Part shown: positions 1-9,872 of the stretch, piece after piece | Layout: each line of letters begins with the position of its first letter | How positions within the stretch are numbered: the first letter of the stretch is position 1 | NCBI RefSeq assembly: GCF_000586475.1 | Contig: NZ_BAWJ01000003.1 | Span: forward strand, 148,133-212,132 | From: Psychrobacter sp. JCM 18903 | GTDB taxonomy: Bacteria; Pseudomonadota; Gammaproteobacteria; Pseudomonadales; Moraxellaceae | DNA length: 64,000 nt | Direction of reading: 5' to 3' | The notes under the pieces: model-generated | What the model was told of the DNA's origin: nothing | Seen by the model: the letters and a program-made list of their open reading frames with translations, nothing else | The model's database searches: none | Made by a program: the position numbers and the translations under genes

Positions 1-251
1 TCTTTAGTGCGATTTGAGTCATAATATATCTAAGCGCTGTTTAGTGGCGCTTTTCTCTTGACGAATACCGCTCTCTAAAAAGACAGTCGGTCGTATAGCA
101 AAAAGATAGATAGCCTCAATACTCTAAAGCGTCATAAGTCATGATAAATAAACCATGATAAATTCTATTAATAATAAATCAGCCAATACGGATAACAGCA
201 AATGACCAGCCTAATGATAGCAATAAAGACATCAGTAGCGATAATGCTGAG

Positions 252-1496
252 GTGAATACGAATGCCCCTGAAAAGCAAAACAGTCTGCTGGCAGGTATCA
301 TCGAACGTGCTACCAAATCGGGTATTGGTCGTAAAAAACTCAATCCTAGCGCGGTAGAATCAGCAGTGGCAAAAAACATGGCGGATATTCACAGTAATCC
401 TACCAAGCTACGTTTGGCGTTTTTAGGCGGTGGTAGTTTTGGTACAGCAATGGCAAACTTGGCTGCACGCAATGGCTGTGATACCACGCTGTGGGTACGT
501 AACAAGCGTACGGTAAAGGCGATGATAAAAACGCAGACCAATAAAAAATATTTACCAGGTTATAAGCTTGATGACAGCCTTAAATATAGCCATGACTTGG
601 CAGCAGCCGTCAAAGATAAAGACATTATCTTTATTGCGGTGCCTGGTTTGGCTTTTCGTGAGACCCTAAAGAATATTGCACCATTTATCAGTGGTCAGTC
701 TATTGTGTCATTGACCAAAGGTATGGAGAAAGATACTTTTGCCATGATGAGCGACATTATTAAAGATGAGCTACCTGAAGTGAATTTTGGTGTCATGTCG
801 GGGCCAAATCTTGCGATAGAGATCATGAAAAACATGCCATCGGCGACCGTTATCGCCAGTGAGTCTGAGCCATTGCGCCATGCCGTACAAGCCGCATTAC
901 ATAGTGCGTTTTTTCGAGTGTTTGCCAGTGATGATGTCAAAGGTGTGGAGCTTGGCGGCGCGCTAAAAAATATCTATGCGATTGCCATGGGAATGGCGGC
1001 AGCTTATGATGTTGGCGAAAATACCAAGGCAATGATATTGACTCGTGCTTTGGCAGAGATGAGCCGCTTTGGGGTTGAGGCGGGCGCTAACCCACTGACG
1101 TTTTTAGGGTTGTCTGGTGTGGGTGATTTATACGCCACTTGTAGCTCAGAGCTCAGTCGTAACTATCGTATCGGCAACATGCTCGGTCGCGGTATGAGTA
1201 TTGAGGCTGCGGTGAAAAAACTCGGTCAAACGGCTGAAGGGGTCAATACCATTCAGCAAGTGCATGAGAAAGCCACCAAGCAAGGCATCTACATGCCTAT
1301 TACCCATGCATTGTATGCGGTCATTTATGAAGATAAAGCAGCATTAGGTGTGGCATTACATCTCATGGAAGCGGGCTTCCGTAGTGACGTTGAATTTGTA
1401 ATGGCGCATGATCATAGTAATGCGGCGCTAACTGCGCAGATGAAGACGTCAAGCGATAGCACTGATGATGAAAGTGGCGATACTGACAGTAAGTAA
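252..1496 (+). CDS. gpsA: NAD(P)H-dependent glycerol-3-phosphate dehydrogenase
   Basis: Cytosolic enzyme that reduces dihydroxyacetone phosphate to sn-glycerol-3-phosphate for phospholipid synthesis. The Rossmann motif GGGSFGTA is at about residues 59-66, and the catalytic-domain signature GVELGGALKN, with the family's active-site Lys, is near 231-240. At 414 residues it is longer than the usual 330-340 because of an Asn/Ser-rich N-terminal extension. The start is uncertain. The GTG at 252 is used here. The same frame stays open without an ATG back to 162 and reads like hydrophilic protein, while an ATG at 155 lies in another frame, so the true N-terminus may be upstream and frameshifted. ATG 378 would give a near-standard protein. 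The family call is secure and the start is not. Confidence 0.93.
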   Translation: MNTNAPEKQNSLLAGIIERATKSGIGRKKLNPSAVESAVAKNMADIHSNPTKLRLAFLGGGSFGTAMANLAARNGCDTTLWVRNKRTVKAMIKTQTNKKYLPGYKLDDSLKYSHDLAAAVKDKDIIFIAVPGLAFRETLKNIAPFISGQSIVSLTKGMEKDTFAMMSDIIKDELPEVNFGVMSGPNLAIEIMKNMPSATVIASESEPLRHAVQAALHSAFFRVFASDDVKGVELGGALKNIYAIAMGMAAAYDVGENTKAMILTRALAEMSRFGVEAGANPLTFLGLSGVGDLYATCSSELSRNYRIGNMLGRGMSIEAAVKKLGQTAEGVNTIQQVHEKATKQGIYMPITHALYAVIYEDKAALGVALHLMEAGFRSDVEFVMAHDHSNAALTAQMKTSSDSTDDESGDTDSK

Positions 1497-1511
1497 AAAC
1501 CCCAATGTTAA

Positions 1512-1559
1512 ATGATGACGTTGTTTTAAGAATGATTATTCTGCAAACAACGTCATCAT
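1512..1559. repeat. 15-bp perfect inverted repeat between gpsA and sixA
   Basis: The arms at 1512-1526 and 1545-1559 are perfectly complementary. The 18-base loop holds a second small stem (AGAAT/ATTCT). No T-run follows on either strand, so it is not a standard intrinsic terminator. It may act as an mRNA processing or stability structure between gpsA and sixA. Confidence 0.6.
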
Positions 1560-1580
1560 GACAATGCATAAAGGAAGGTT

Positions 1581-2039
1581 ATGAAAATTATACTAGTACG
1601 TCATGGTCAAGCAGAAGATGAGTCGCGCCCAGACAGCGCGCGCCAGTTAACTGACTTTGGTCAACAGCAAGCAATGCAGACGGCAGAGTATGTGATGACT
1701 CACTATTATCCTGATTATTTTGTCGTCAGTCCCTATGATAGAGCGCAGCAGACGCTAGCAGCATTTCAAACGCGAGCGCCCAAGGTTCCAGTAATCGTAC
1801 AGGAAAATATCACGCCTTCTGATGATGCGCGTCAAGCTTTAATAGATATTGCGAATATTGACGCTGAGTGTCTGGTAGTGGTGTGTCATATGTCTATCGT
1901 TGCTTATATCGCTGGTCTATTAACCGGCGATTATCCCGAATCATTTTCTCTTGCAGAAGCAAGGGTGTTTGAGATGGACTTTGTAATGGCAGGTATGGCA
2001 AGAGAGATTGATCGTTTTGTGCCTGAGCAGCCGTATTGA
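1581..2039 (+). CDS. sixA: Phosphohistidine phosphatase SixA
   Basis: Small histidine-phosphatase (phosphoglycerate-mutase fold) protein of 152 residues, the usual SixA size. The family removes phosphate from histidine phosphotransfer domains. The catalytic RHG motif is at residues 8-10 (LVRHGQAED), and the second conserved His is in VVCHMS near residue 112. A clear ribosome binding site (AAGGAAGG, 1571-1578) supports ATG 1581. It follows gpsA on the same strand, separated by a hairpin. Confidence 0.88.
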   Translation: MKIILVRHGQAEDESRPDSARQLTDFGQQQAMQTAEYVMTHYYPDYFVVSPYDRAQQTLAAFQTRAPKVPVIVQENITPSDDARQALIDIANIDAECLVVVCHMSIVAYIAGLLTGDYPESFSLAEARVFEMDFVMAGMAREIDRFVPEQPY

Positions 2040-2169
2040 GATTAGGTCGAATCGTCAGTGATACTGTTGACGCTTAGTCTATTGACGCTTAGTGGTGTTA
2101 AACTGGTTAAAGAATGAAATTGTCTGAATCCTACCTTTAAAACAGCTTTAATAATTAAGGACACGCTTA

Positions 2170-3424
2170 GTGTTACATGTTTGGTTACGAGCGCAGCATA
2201 GCCCGCTAGCTGTCTGGCATGAAGATATTCAGCAATGGCAAACGGTTGATGGTTGGCAACAGCTGCAAACAATCTATGGTAATTATAAAACCAATGCGCA
2301 GAAGACTTTGTGTCTATATTTTCCATCAAGCCATATATTGCAGGTAGATACTGAGCTGAATGCGACTCAGCTTAAACAGCTGGGCAATAGCGGCAAGCAA
2401 TACTTGTTTGAAGAGACATCCTTGACCCCTGTTGAGCAATTGGCGATTCGGCAAATCAGTGAAGCCGATAATCACCAACTGTATGCACTGGCGCAAAGCG
2501 ATATCGAGTCATGGCAGCAGAGTGCTAAGCTCGCTGGCATGAGCATAACGGCGTTACTGCCTGATTTTTTATTGCTGCCAACGCCGGATGAAGGGGCAGG
2601 CCAGCAAGTAACACTGTATCAAGATGAGCACACCATGCTACTGCGTCAGTCATTGCGACAAGGTATGGCTGTCAGTTATTTGCCCTTAATTTTTGAACGT
2701 TTCCCGCATTTAAGCGAAGTGAATATATTGCCGCCCATAACGGCTTTAGATGATTTTTCAAAGCCAACAAATTCGTCAATGTCCACAAGCTTTATGGCAC
2801 AAACGGCCGCGCTTGTTGCAGATCATCAGTTATTATTAACCACATTGACCACGCCGCCCAAGCCTGTTGACAGCCCTGAGCGTCACGCGCTTAACTTCTT
2901 TATTAAATCAACGGACTCAAAGCTCTCACCGTATTTGCGTGTGGCAGCGATGGTCGCGTTATCGGCACTGGTATTACAGATGGCGACCGATGGCCTGCAG
3001 TGGTATCAGTATAATAAGGCGGCGGTAGCGACCAAAGCTGAGATTGCGGCGCAGTATCAAGCTTGGTTTCCAAATGAGCCATTAAGCTCGCGCACCAAAC
3101 TGCAAGTGCAATTACAACCAAAGCTGCGCAGTGATAGCCAAGCACCAGCCTCTCATATGGCAGCATTGACTCGCATATCCCCGTTAATCAAACAGTCTTC
3201 ACTGCGGCACAAGCGTTAGTGATGCAGCATCAGCACTCAGCTTTACCTTGATTGCCCCTGACCGTAATAGTCTTGATAAATTTACGAGCACACTTATTGC
3301 ACAAGGTTTAAATGCTAAGCTTGCACAGGTAAACAGTAATGAGCAAGGGCAGTTTAGTGGTCAGGTTACGGTGAATGTCGTAGAAAATAATGACACGACG
3401 CAAACCAATGTAGCGGCATCATAA
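2170..3424 (+). CDS. gspL: Type II secretion system protein GspL (frameshifted)
   Basis: Inner-membrane platform protein of the type II secretion system, which links the cytoplasmic ATPase GspE to the GspM partner. The cytoplasmic actin-like part spans about residues 1-245, one membrane helix lies near 255-275, and a periplasmic ferredoxin-like tail follows. It starts at GTG 2170 behind AAGGAC. The frame breaks twice near the end: one extra C in the run at 3179-3182 and one extra T in the run at 3242-3244 give a continuous reading through LIAPDRNSLDKF to the stop at 3422-3424. gspM follows 65 bases later, which supports the call. No other gsp genes are in the window, so this pair is detached from the main cluster. 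Confidence 0.8.
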
Positions 3425-3489
3425 TTTATTTGCCAACTAGGCAACGGTAATAAATAGGCAGTGGTAATAAAAGTTAAAAAGGTTGGAAA

Positions 3490-4065
3490 ATGAAACGATT
3501 GCAGCGCCGCACCAAACGTAACAACATCACGTCAGAGACCAGTAACAGTATTGGAACCAATGTGCTGTCAACGCGTGTAAATAATTTTCAACAGATGCTA
3601 TCGTTACGCTGGCAGGCACTTTCGCCGCGTGATCAGTTGGCATTGGCCGTACTGTCTATTTTCTTATTATTGTTCATTGGTGGCTATGGTGGTTATAGTA
3701 TTCATCAAGCGGCAAATGACAGTAAGCGCGACTATCAAGAGCAAGTGGCTGATTACTTTTGGTTGCGTGCCCAAGCTGGCAATATCGATAGTAATGCGAT
3801 CAATGCGGCAAACACGGCGGATGGTGAAGCCGCCATGCCACCTGCCAATAGTATCAGTGCATTGTTAAACAATTCAGGTATTGCCAACGCTCAAGTCGTT
3901 GCGACGGGTGATGCTGTACAACTGAGCTTCAATCATGCCAGTCAAGCGGTGGTCAGCACCGCACTTGGCAAACTCGAACAACAAGGTTGGCAGTTCAGTC
4001 AGCTATCGATACAGCAAGACTTGGTTACCAAAGCCATTCAAGTACAAGCGACTGTCACCTCATAA
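3490..4065 (+). CDS. gspM: Type II secretion system protein GspM
   Basis: Bitopic inner-membrane protein of 191 residues with a basic N-terminus (KRLQRRTKR), one membrane helix at about residues 50-70, and a periplasmic domain with a ferredoxin-like pattern ending in paired beta strands. The family partners GspL in the secretion platform. The sequence is divergent, as is common for GspM. The assignment rests on topology, length, its position directly after gspL, and the periplasmic motif running from NSGIANAQV to FNHASQAVV. AAGGTTGG lies just upstream of the ATG. Confidence 0.8.
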   Translation: MKRLQRRTKRNNITSETSNSIGTNVLSTRVNNFQQMLSLRWQALSPRDQLALAVLSIFLLLFIGGYGGYSIHQAANDSKRDYQEQVADYFWLRAQAGNIDSNAINAANTADGEAAMPPANSISALLNNSGIANAQVVATGDAVQLSFNHASQAVVSTALGKLEQQGWQFSQLSIQQDLVTKAIQVQATVTS

Positions 4066-4230
4066 ATCGATATGCTGTGGAAACTGGAAGTATTTTACTC
4101 CTTATCTACTATTGCCCCAAATTAACTGATCATCAATTTCTAAAATAGCCATTTGTCATTAGTGTCATTGAAAAATTGCACGTTTGACACAATTAATTAA
4201 CTATCACACAGCCAGAGATGGATATTTAAG

Positions 4231-4776
4231 ATGAATCAATCTTCTGATCGCAAACCTGACACGCGTAGCCATCAGCAGACCAGAACTGCTGAACACCAGA
4301 GTAATGCGTCAGTTGAAGCTGCATTTGATCATGAAATGACTCAGCAAACGCAGAGCTATGGGGCGAGTGACAATATGAGCAATGGTAAGCGCCGTTCTTT
4401 AATCACTTATAATCACATTACTTATGTTTTATACGTAATCAGCTATTTTACCGCTGGATTACTGTGGGTTGTACCAATTGTGATGAACTATGCGAAGCGC
4501 CATGACGCAGAGGGTTCGTGGTTGTCCACGCATTTCGATTGGCAGATTAAGACCTTTTGGTATAGCATCGTATTTTTCTTCTTAGGCATTGTTATCATTA
4601 CCTTTGCATTAGGGGGTTTTGGCATCAGTATGCTGGCTGATAGCAATAATATTGCCATTGGTTCAGTATTATTAGCGGTATTTGGCTTGCTAATCATGAT
4701 TTTTACCTTCATATGGCATCTTTATCGTATCGTCCGTGGTTGGATAGCCCTGACGGATGGTCGTCCTGTACCTTAG
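4231..4776 (+). CDS. Small membrane protein, DUF4870/COG3671-like
   Basis: 181-residue protein of unknown function. About 60 residues of polar, Gln/Ser-rich sequence are followed by three hydrophobic segments near 67-87, 108-135 and 140-165, and a short cytoplasmic tail. The YAKRHDAEG stretch after the first helix and the spacing of the helices resemble the DUF4870/COG3671 group of small membrane proteins, for which no biochemical role is known. It stands alone between gspM and pyrD. Confidence 0.6.
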   Translation: MNQSSDRKPDTRSHQQTRTAEHQSNASVEAAFDHEMTQQTQSYGASDNMSNGKRRSLITYNHITYVLYVISYFTAGLLWVVPIVMNYAKRHDAEGSWLSTHFDWQIKTFWYSIVFFFLGIVIITFALGGFGISMLADSNNIAIGSVLLAVFGLLIMIFTFIWHLYRIVRGWIALTDGRPVP

Positions 4777-4862
4777 GGGTAGTAGAATACATCTGTCAGC
4801 TCCTTAGCCAATATGTAGGTATAGCTATTAGCACTCTAATACAGAAATTTAGCGCATGAAAC

Positions 4863-4893
4863 TTTGCTCTTATTTCTGTTAAGCTGATATAAT
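4863..4893 (+). promoter_or_regulatory. Possible sigma-70 promoter of pyrD
   Basis: A perfect -10 hexamer TATAAT is at 4888-4893. A weak TTTGCT at 4863-4868 is the only -35 candidate, with a long 19-base spacer. The transcript would begin about 60 bases before the pyrD ATG. Confidence 0.4.
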
Positions 4894-4958
4894 CGCAGCG
4901 CTTGATTTTATTCGCACTATTCACTCACTATTTCTTTCGAGCAGGGTCTGCCATTACT

Positions 4959-5992
4959 ATGTCTTATGCCTTACTTCGCCCTTTTTTGTTTAAGATGGAT
5001 CCAGAGCACGCCCACGAGATGACCTTATCTTTATTAGATAAAGCTCATAAAGCACGTGTTTTAGGTTTGGTATACGGTCAGTCAATGCAGCCCACAGACT
5101 GCATGGGCTTGCAATTCACCAATCCGGTCGGCCTAGCGGCAGGACTGGATAAAAATGGTGATTATATCGATGCGTTGGCTGAGCTTGGCTTTGGTTTTAT
5201 AGAAGTGGGCACGGTCACGCCAAGACCGCAAATAGGCAATGATAAGCAAGGTTGTTTAGAATCAAGCAAGCGGATGCTATCATCAATCGAATGGGTTTCA
5301 ATAACCAAGGTATCGATTATCTGATTGAAAACGTCAAGCGCTGTCAATACAAAGGCAATATTGGGATTAATATTGGTAAAAATGCCGATACGCCAGTAGA
5401 GCAAGCCGCCGATGATTATGTCTATTGTTTAGAGCGTGCTTATCCGCATGCCTCCTATATCACCGTTAATATCTCCTCACCAAATACTAAGAATCTGCGT
5501 GATTTACAAAGTGGCGAGGCATTGACTCAGCTTTTGGATACGATTAAAAATCGTCACAGCCAATTAGCCACTGAATATGGTTTTTATGTGCCACTGGTAT
5601 TGAAAGTTGCGCCTGATCTAGAGCCGCTACAAGTGGATTATATCTCGCAGCAATTGCTCGATTTTGAGATAGATGGGTTGATTGCGACCAATACAACGTT
5701 GAGCCGTGTTGGTGTTGAAGACCTACCTGATGGTGAGCAAGCAGGTGGTCTATCCGGTCGCCCAGTCAGCCACATTAGTACCCAAATTTTACAACAGTTC
5801 TCCGATCAGCTAGATGGTAAAGTCGCTTTAATAGGCGTCGGCGGTATTGACAGTGGTGCAAAAGCCGTCAAAAAAATCGAAGCGGGTGCAGATATGGTGC
5901 AGCTCTATACTGGGCTCATTTATCGTGGTCCTGGGCTGGTACAGTCTTGTATTCAAGCAATCGGTGGCTATTACGACGCGATGGAGCTATAG
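4959..5992 (+). CDS. pyrD: Dihydroorotate dehydrogenase (quinone), class 2 (frameshifted)
   Basis: Membrane-associated FMN enzyme that oxidises dihydroorotate to orotate in pyrimidine synthesis and passes electrons to quinone. ATG 4959 gives the family N-terminus [11 protein letters not shown], including the amphipathic segment; an upstream in-frame ATG at 4902 is less likely. The motif [13 protein letters not shown] is followed by [15 protein letters not shown] sequence, then the frame breaks. One extra C after 5247 restores the conserved KPRLFR motif and joins [17 protein letters not shown]. The catalytic region NISSPNT and the FMN-binding GVGGIDSG and [10 protein letters not shown] segments are all present downstream. 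The break looks like a sequence error. Confidence 0.9.
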
Positions 5993-6128
5993 CGGATTAA
6001 TATCCCTAGCTCATTATCTATCAGATGCACAAGACGACTGTATTTTGAGCTGAGTCATCAAAGATTAATGTGTCACAAAAACGAAAGTAAACATCCGATA
6101 AAAATCGATAAGGTATGAGGCGTAGAAC

Positions 6129-6626
6129 ATGAGTGGTCTGGATATCGTGATTGCTATTGTTGTTTTGATCGGCTTATGGCGCGGCTTTCAAGTCGGATTG
6201 ATTAAAACAGCCGTTGGTCTAGTCGGTTGGTTTATTGCCCTGATCGCTGCCACACGTTTGGCAGGAGTGGTTTCGCCGCAACTATCAGGCATGGTACAAA
6301 ACCCTGTTTTACAAATGGCAATGGCATTTTTATTGGTAGTGATAATCATATTGGCCATCATGCACTTAGTGGCATTTGTATTCTCAGGCGTGCTTAAAAC
6401 CTTACGCTTGGGTGTCGTTGATAAAATGGCAGGTGGTGTACTGGGCGCTGCTAAAAATGTACTGATGGTCTTAGTTGTGCTTAGCGTCAGTGCGCCGTTA
6501 CTGGTGCAAATGCCACAATGGCAAACGTCAGTGCTCGCGCCTGAGCTATTGCCTTATGCCCCGATGGGTAAAGCGTTGGTCTCAGATGTGTTAGGTATGG
6601 CTTGGGATCAAGTCAATCAGTCGTAA
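6129..6626 (+). CDS. cvpA: CvpA family inner-membrane protein
   Basis: 165-residue protein with four hydrophobic segments and the CvpA N-terminal pattern (LDIVIAIVVLIGLWRGFQVG). CvpA is linked to colicin V production and to envelope or purine-dependent phenotypes, with no firm biochemical role. In many gammaproteobacteria it sits directly before purF, as here. Confidence 0.85.
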   Translation: MSGLDIVIAIVVLIGLWRGFQVGLIKTAVGLVGWFIALIAATRLAGVVSPQLSGMVQNPVLQMAMAFLLVVIIILAIMHLVAFVFSGVLKTLRLGVVDKMAGGVLGAAKNVLMVLVVLSVSAPLLVQMPQWQTSVLAPELLPYAPMGKALVSDVLGMAWDQVNQS

Positions 6627-6943
6627 GTATTTTTACGGTTAGCCTTTAATGTCTCAATGATTCGATGCTGATAGCTTGGGTTTGTGGTGCTAGAGGTTAT
6701 CGCCTCTATCATATCCTCTTTGTAAGTTATCCTTGATAAAAAATTATTTGATCGCATTTAGAGACCACAAATGCCAATAAATAGTGCATTTTGTTAATAG
6801 TCAAAAGATAAATATTCGTTAAATTCTGAACAACAATCATCAGGTCGTCGGTGAGTAACAGTACGCATTTTTGATAATCTACTGTTAGCAGTCTTGCCAC
6901 TATTGTAGTACTAATTAATGAGTCAAAATAGGATATAGCTATT
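6627..6943 (+). other. Intergenic region cvpA-purF
   Basis: 317 bases with no convincing gene. A short stem (AGAGG/CCTCT) lies near 6690-6710, and the rest is AT-rich leader, presumably holding a purF promoter. I see no clear PurR-type palindrome. Confidence 0.4.
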
Positions 6944-8476
6944 ATGTGTGGAGTCATTGGAGTTGCAGCTCACGAACCAGTCAATCAGATTCTTTATGAC
7001 GGTTTGACGATGCTACAGCATCGTGGGCAAGATGCAGCGGGTATTGTCACTTTGCAAGATGGACGACTTTATCTACGTAAAGAAAATGGCATGGTACGTG
7101 ACGTTTTTATGAATCGTCATATGATGAAACTGGTTGGTAAGTTCGGTATCGGTCACGTTCGTTACCCAACAGCAGGCACGTCGAGCAGTGCCGAAGCTCA
7201 ACCATTTTATGTCAACTCACCTTATGGTATTACCCTTGCACACAATGGTAACTTGACCAATGCTGAGAGTTTAGCCAAGTCTTTATACATCGAAGATCGC
7301 CGCCATCTTAATACCGATTCAGATTCAGAAGTATTGCTAAACGTACTTGCCCATGAAATGCAAAACTTGGTAAAACCAAAGCAACGCCTGCTGATATTTT
7401 TGAAGCAGTCACGGCTGTATATGGTCGCGTCGAAGGCGCTTATGGTGTGGTCGCTTTGATTACTGGTCATGGTTTGCTCGCATTTCGTGATCCAAACGGT
7501 ATTCGTCCGCTTATTTTTGGTAAGCGCATGGCACCGAATGGCGGCACCGAGTATATGGTTGCCTCAGAGTCAGTTGCACTGACAGGATCAGGATTTAGTA
7601 TTATCCGTGATGTAAAACCTGGCGAAGCATATTCATTGATTTAGATCATAAATTACATACCCATCAGTGTGTTGAGCAGCAAGAATACACGCCTTGTATC
7701 TTCGAATATGTGTATTTTGCCCGTCCAGATTCTATCATGGACAACATCTCAGTTTACAAAGCACGCTTACGTATGGGTGAAAAGCTGGCTGATAAAATCC
7801 TTGCTGAATGGGGCGAAGATCACGATATCGATGTGGTGATTCCTATTCCAGATACCTCGCGTACGTCAGCGATGGAGCTGGCACTAAAAATGAATATTAA
7901 GTACCGTGAAGGTTTATGAAAAACCGCTATATCGGTCGTACCTTTATCATGCCAGGTCAACAACAACGTAAAAAATCAGTTCGTCAAAAACTCAGCGCCG
8001 TACCACTTGAGTTCAAAGGTAAAAACGTTCTGTTGGTTGATGATTCTATCGTTCGTGGTACCACTTGCCATGAAATCATCCAAATGGCACGCGATGCTGG
8101 CGCGAATAAAGTATTTTTTGCTAGCGCCGCGCCACCAGTTAAATATCCAAACGTCTATGGTATCGATATGCCAGTACGCAGTGAGCTTATTGCCTCAGGT
8201 CATACGGTAGAAGAAGTGCGCGATATCATCGGTGCGGATAGATTGATTTTCCAAGATTTGGACGACTTGATTGATGCGGTAAAAGATACCAAGTACAGCA
8301 AAGTTGAAGGTTTTGATTGTGCCGTATTTAATGGTTGCTACATCACTGGGCAGATCAATGAAGCGTATCTTGAGCATCTACAAGAGCAGCGTAATGACAC
8401 TGCCAAGACGGGCAAAAAAGGCGTACAGATAGTGGCTGATACCCCAGTTGATATGATGGGCGTCGAAGAGCTTTAA
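6944..8476 (+). CDS. purF: Amidophosphoribosyltransferase (three frameshifts)
   Basis: First committed enzyme of purine synthesis: it transfers ammonia from glutamine to PRPP. The N-terminal glutaminase begins MCGVIGV, so Cys2 is the nucleophile. The C-terminal phosphoribosyltransferase carries the PRPP loop [13 protein letters not shown]. The reading frame breaks three times. One extra A in the run at 7378-7380 joins to [15 protein letters not shown]. One A at 7629 restores GEAIFIDLDH. One T in the run at 7913-7915 restores [15 protein letters not shown]. Together they give one normal-length protein of about 510 residues. Three independent defects in one purine gene with an otherwise perfect sequence argue for base-calling errors. 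Confidence 0.92.
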
Positions 8477-8526
8477 GTTATCAATTTCTTAAAAGTATCA
8501 GTTTTTTGCAGCACTTTGAGAAAGTA

Positions 8527-8562
8527 AAAGGCTGGATTCTCATAAGAATCCAGCCTTTTTTT
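8527..8562 (+). terminator. Intrinsic terminator after purF
   Basis: Perfect 14-bp stem (8527-8540 with 8545-8558) and a 4-base loop, followed by a T-run to 8562. An A-run on the other side could also let it stop transcription from the minus-strand azlCD side. Confidence 0.9.
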
Positions 8563-8645
8563 ATTTTAAATATAGTTCAATTACAGGGTTTAAAATTCTT
8601 CATATGAACTATAAGCTGTTATCCATTCACGTATTTATCAATTTT

Positions 8646-9011
8646 CTAGTATCCACTTAAAAAATTAGTAAATACCCATAGCAAGCCATTAATGGCGGCG
8701 ATGCCAACGACCATACTGACCAATAATTGACGGCTGATATGATAAACGAACAACACCAAAATAAGGGCACCAATTTGCGCCATCAATAAATGGAGTTCAG
8801 CATTATTTAGCCCAGTCGTTGCCGATAAATTTTGATAAGAAAGGCTGGTCAAAATAAGCAATACCATGACTGATAGTGGCAAGCTCTCATTGAGCCGATG
8901 CAGCCAAGGTGTGTCTAACAGCTTTCTGGGTATTAAGGCAGGTAGCGCGCGGGTAATAAAGGTCACGGCGGCCATCGCAAAGGTTGCGAAAATAAGGTAA
9001 CTACTGGTCAT
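8646..9011 (-). CDS. azlD: Branched-chain amino acid exporter small subunit AzlD
   Basis: 121-residue inner-membrane protein with four hydrophobic segments and the AzlD signature FITRALPALIPRKLL near residues 18-32. With AzlC it forms an exporter of branched-chain amino acids (AzlCD/YgaZH type). Its start overlaps the end of azlC by 11 bases, indicating translational coupling. Confidence 0.88.
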   Translation of the reverse strand: MTSSYLIFATFAMAAVTFITRALPALIPRKLLDTPWLHRLNESLPLSVMVLLILTSLSYQNLSATTGLNNAELHLLMAQIGALILVLFVYHISRQLLVSMVVGIAAINGLLWVFTNFLSGY

Positions 9012-9731
9012 TGTTGGCTCCTGTCATATTACGCTGCGTCCAAAACCCACGAGCTAAAATCAATAGCATACAGATGGTGATTGCCACCAATAACAACCAA
9101 TTGCTAGTAAATAAGGAGGCCACTGCTAAAGAAATGACAGCAATAGCAATGGGGAAATAACGTTTGATACTTTGGAACTGCTCATAAGCTAAGATTGCAA
9201 ACAGACAGACTAAGGCAAAATCCAAATGTGTACTAAATCGCTCAGAGTACTGCCGATTATGACACCAATAGTGCTCGCTAGTACCCACCAGCTTTGATTA
9301 AATAAGCTCAATGGTAGTATCAACGCTTGTCTTGACTCATTAGGTAAACTGGTCATAACAGAGAAAGTTTCATCAGTCAGGGCAAATAGGCAATAGGTTT
9401 TGGCAAGCTTATGTTCTGGTAGGTATTGCAATAATGGCATACCATAAAATACATGACGTAAATTAATAGCGGCAATATTGGTTGCGATGCTACCAATCGG
9501 TAAACCAGCGCTCAGCATCGGCAAACAAGCATATTGAGCGGCGCCCGCATACAGTACAATACTCAACATAATCGTTGCCCACACAGGGATACCGGCAACT
9601 TGTGCCAGCACACCAAAGGCGATACCTGCAGGTAAATAGCCCATCGCCACAGGTAGGCTGTTTTTGAACCCCGCCGCCCAGTCGTAGCTGGTCTCATGCT
9701 GTTGATGTAATTCTTTTGAATGAGTAGTCAC
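9001..9731 (-). CDS. azlC: Branched-chain amino acid exporter large subunit AzlC (frameshifted)
   Basis: Large subunit of the AzlCD exporter, with multiple membrane helices. Family motifs are ALPVAMGYLPAGIAFG-like near residues 27-40 (here SLPVAMGYLPAG), YAGAAQYA near 60-70, and the LRHVFYG segment. It starts at GTG 9729-9731 behind AGGAT. The frame is lost at 9235-9237: one extra base in that A-run (T on the coding strand) turns SDLVHIW into SDFSTHLDFALVCLF and continues to the stop at 9001, giving about 243 residues, normal for AzlC. Confidence 0.87.
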
Positions 9732-9872
9732 ATGATATCCTAATTTTTGCTGTTTTTTGGTTATTATTAATATTTTGCGGAAAGATTAATGTTATAAAAC
9801 TGGTTTTAAAATGAAGACAAGCCCGAGCAATGGCAAAAACACCCTAGAAAAAATGCACTTAATCGAAGAACA

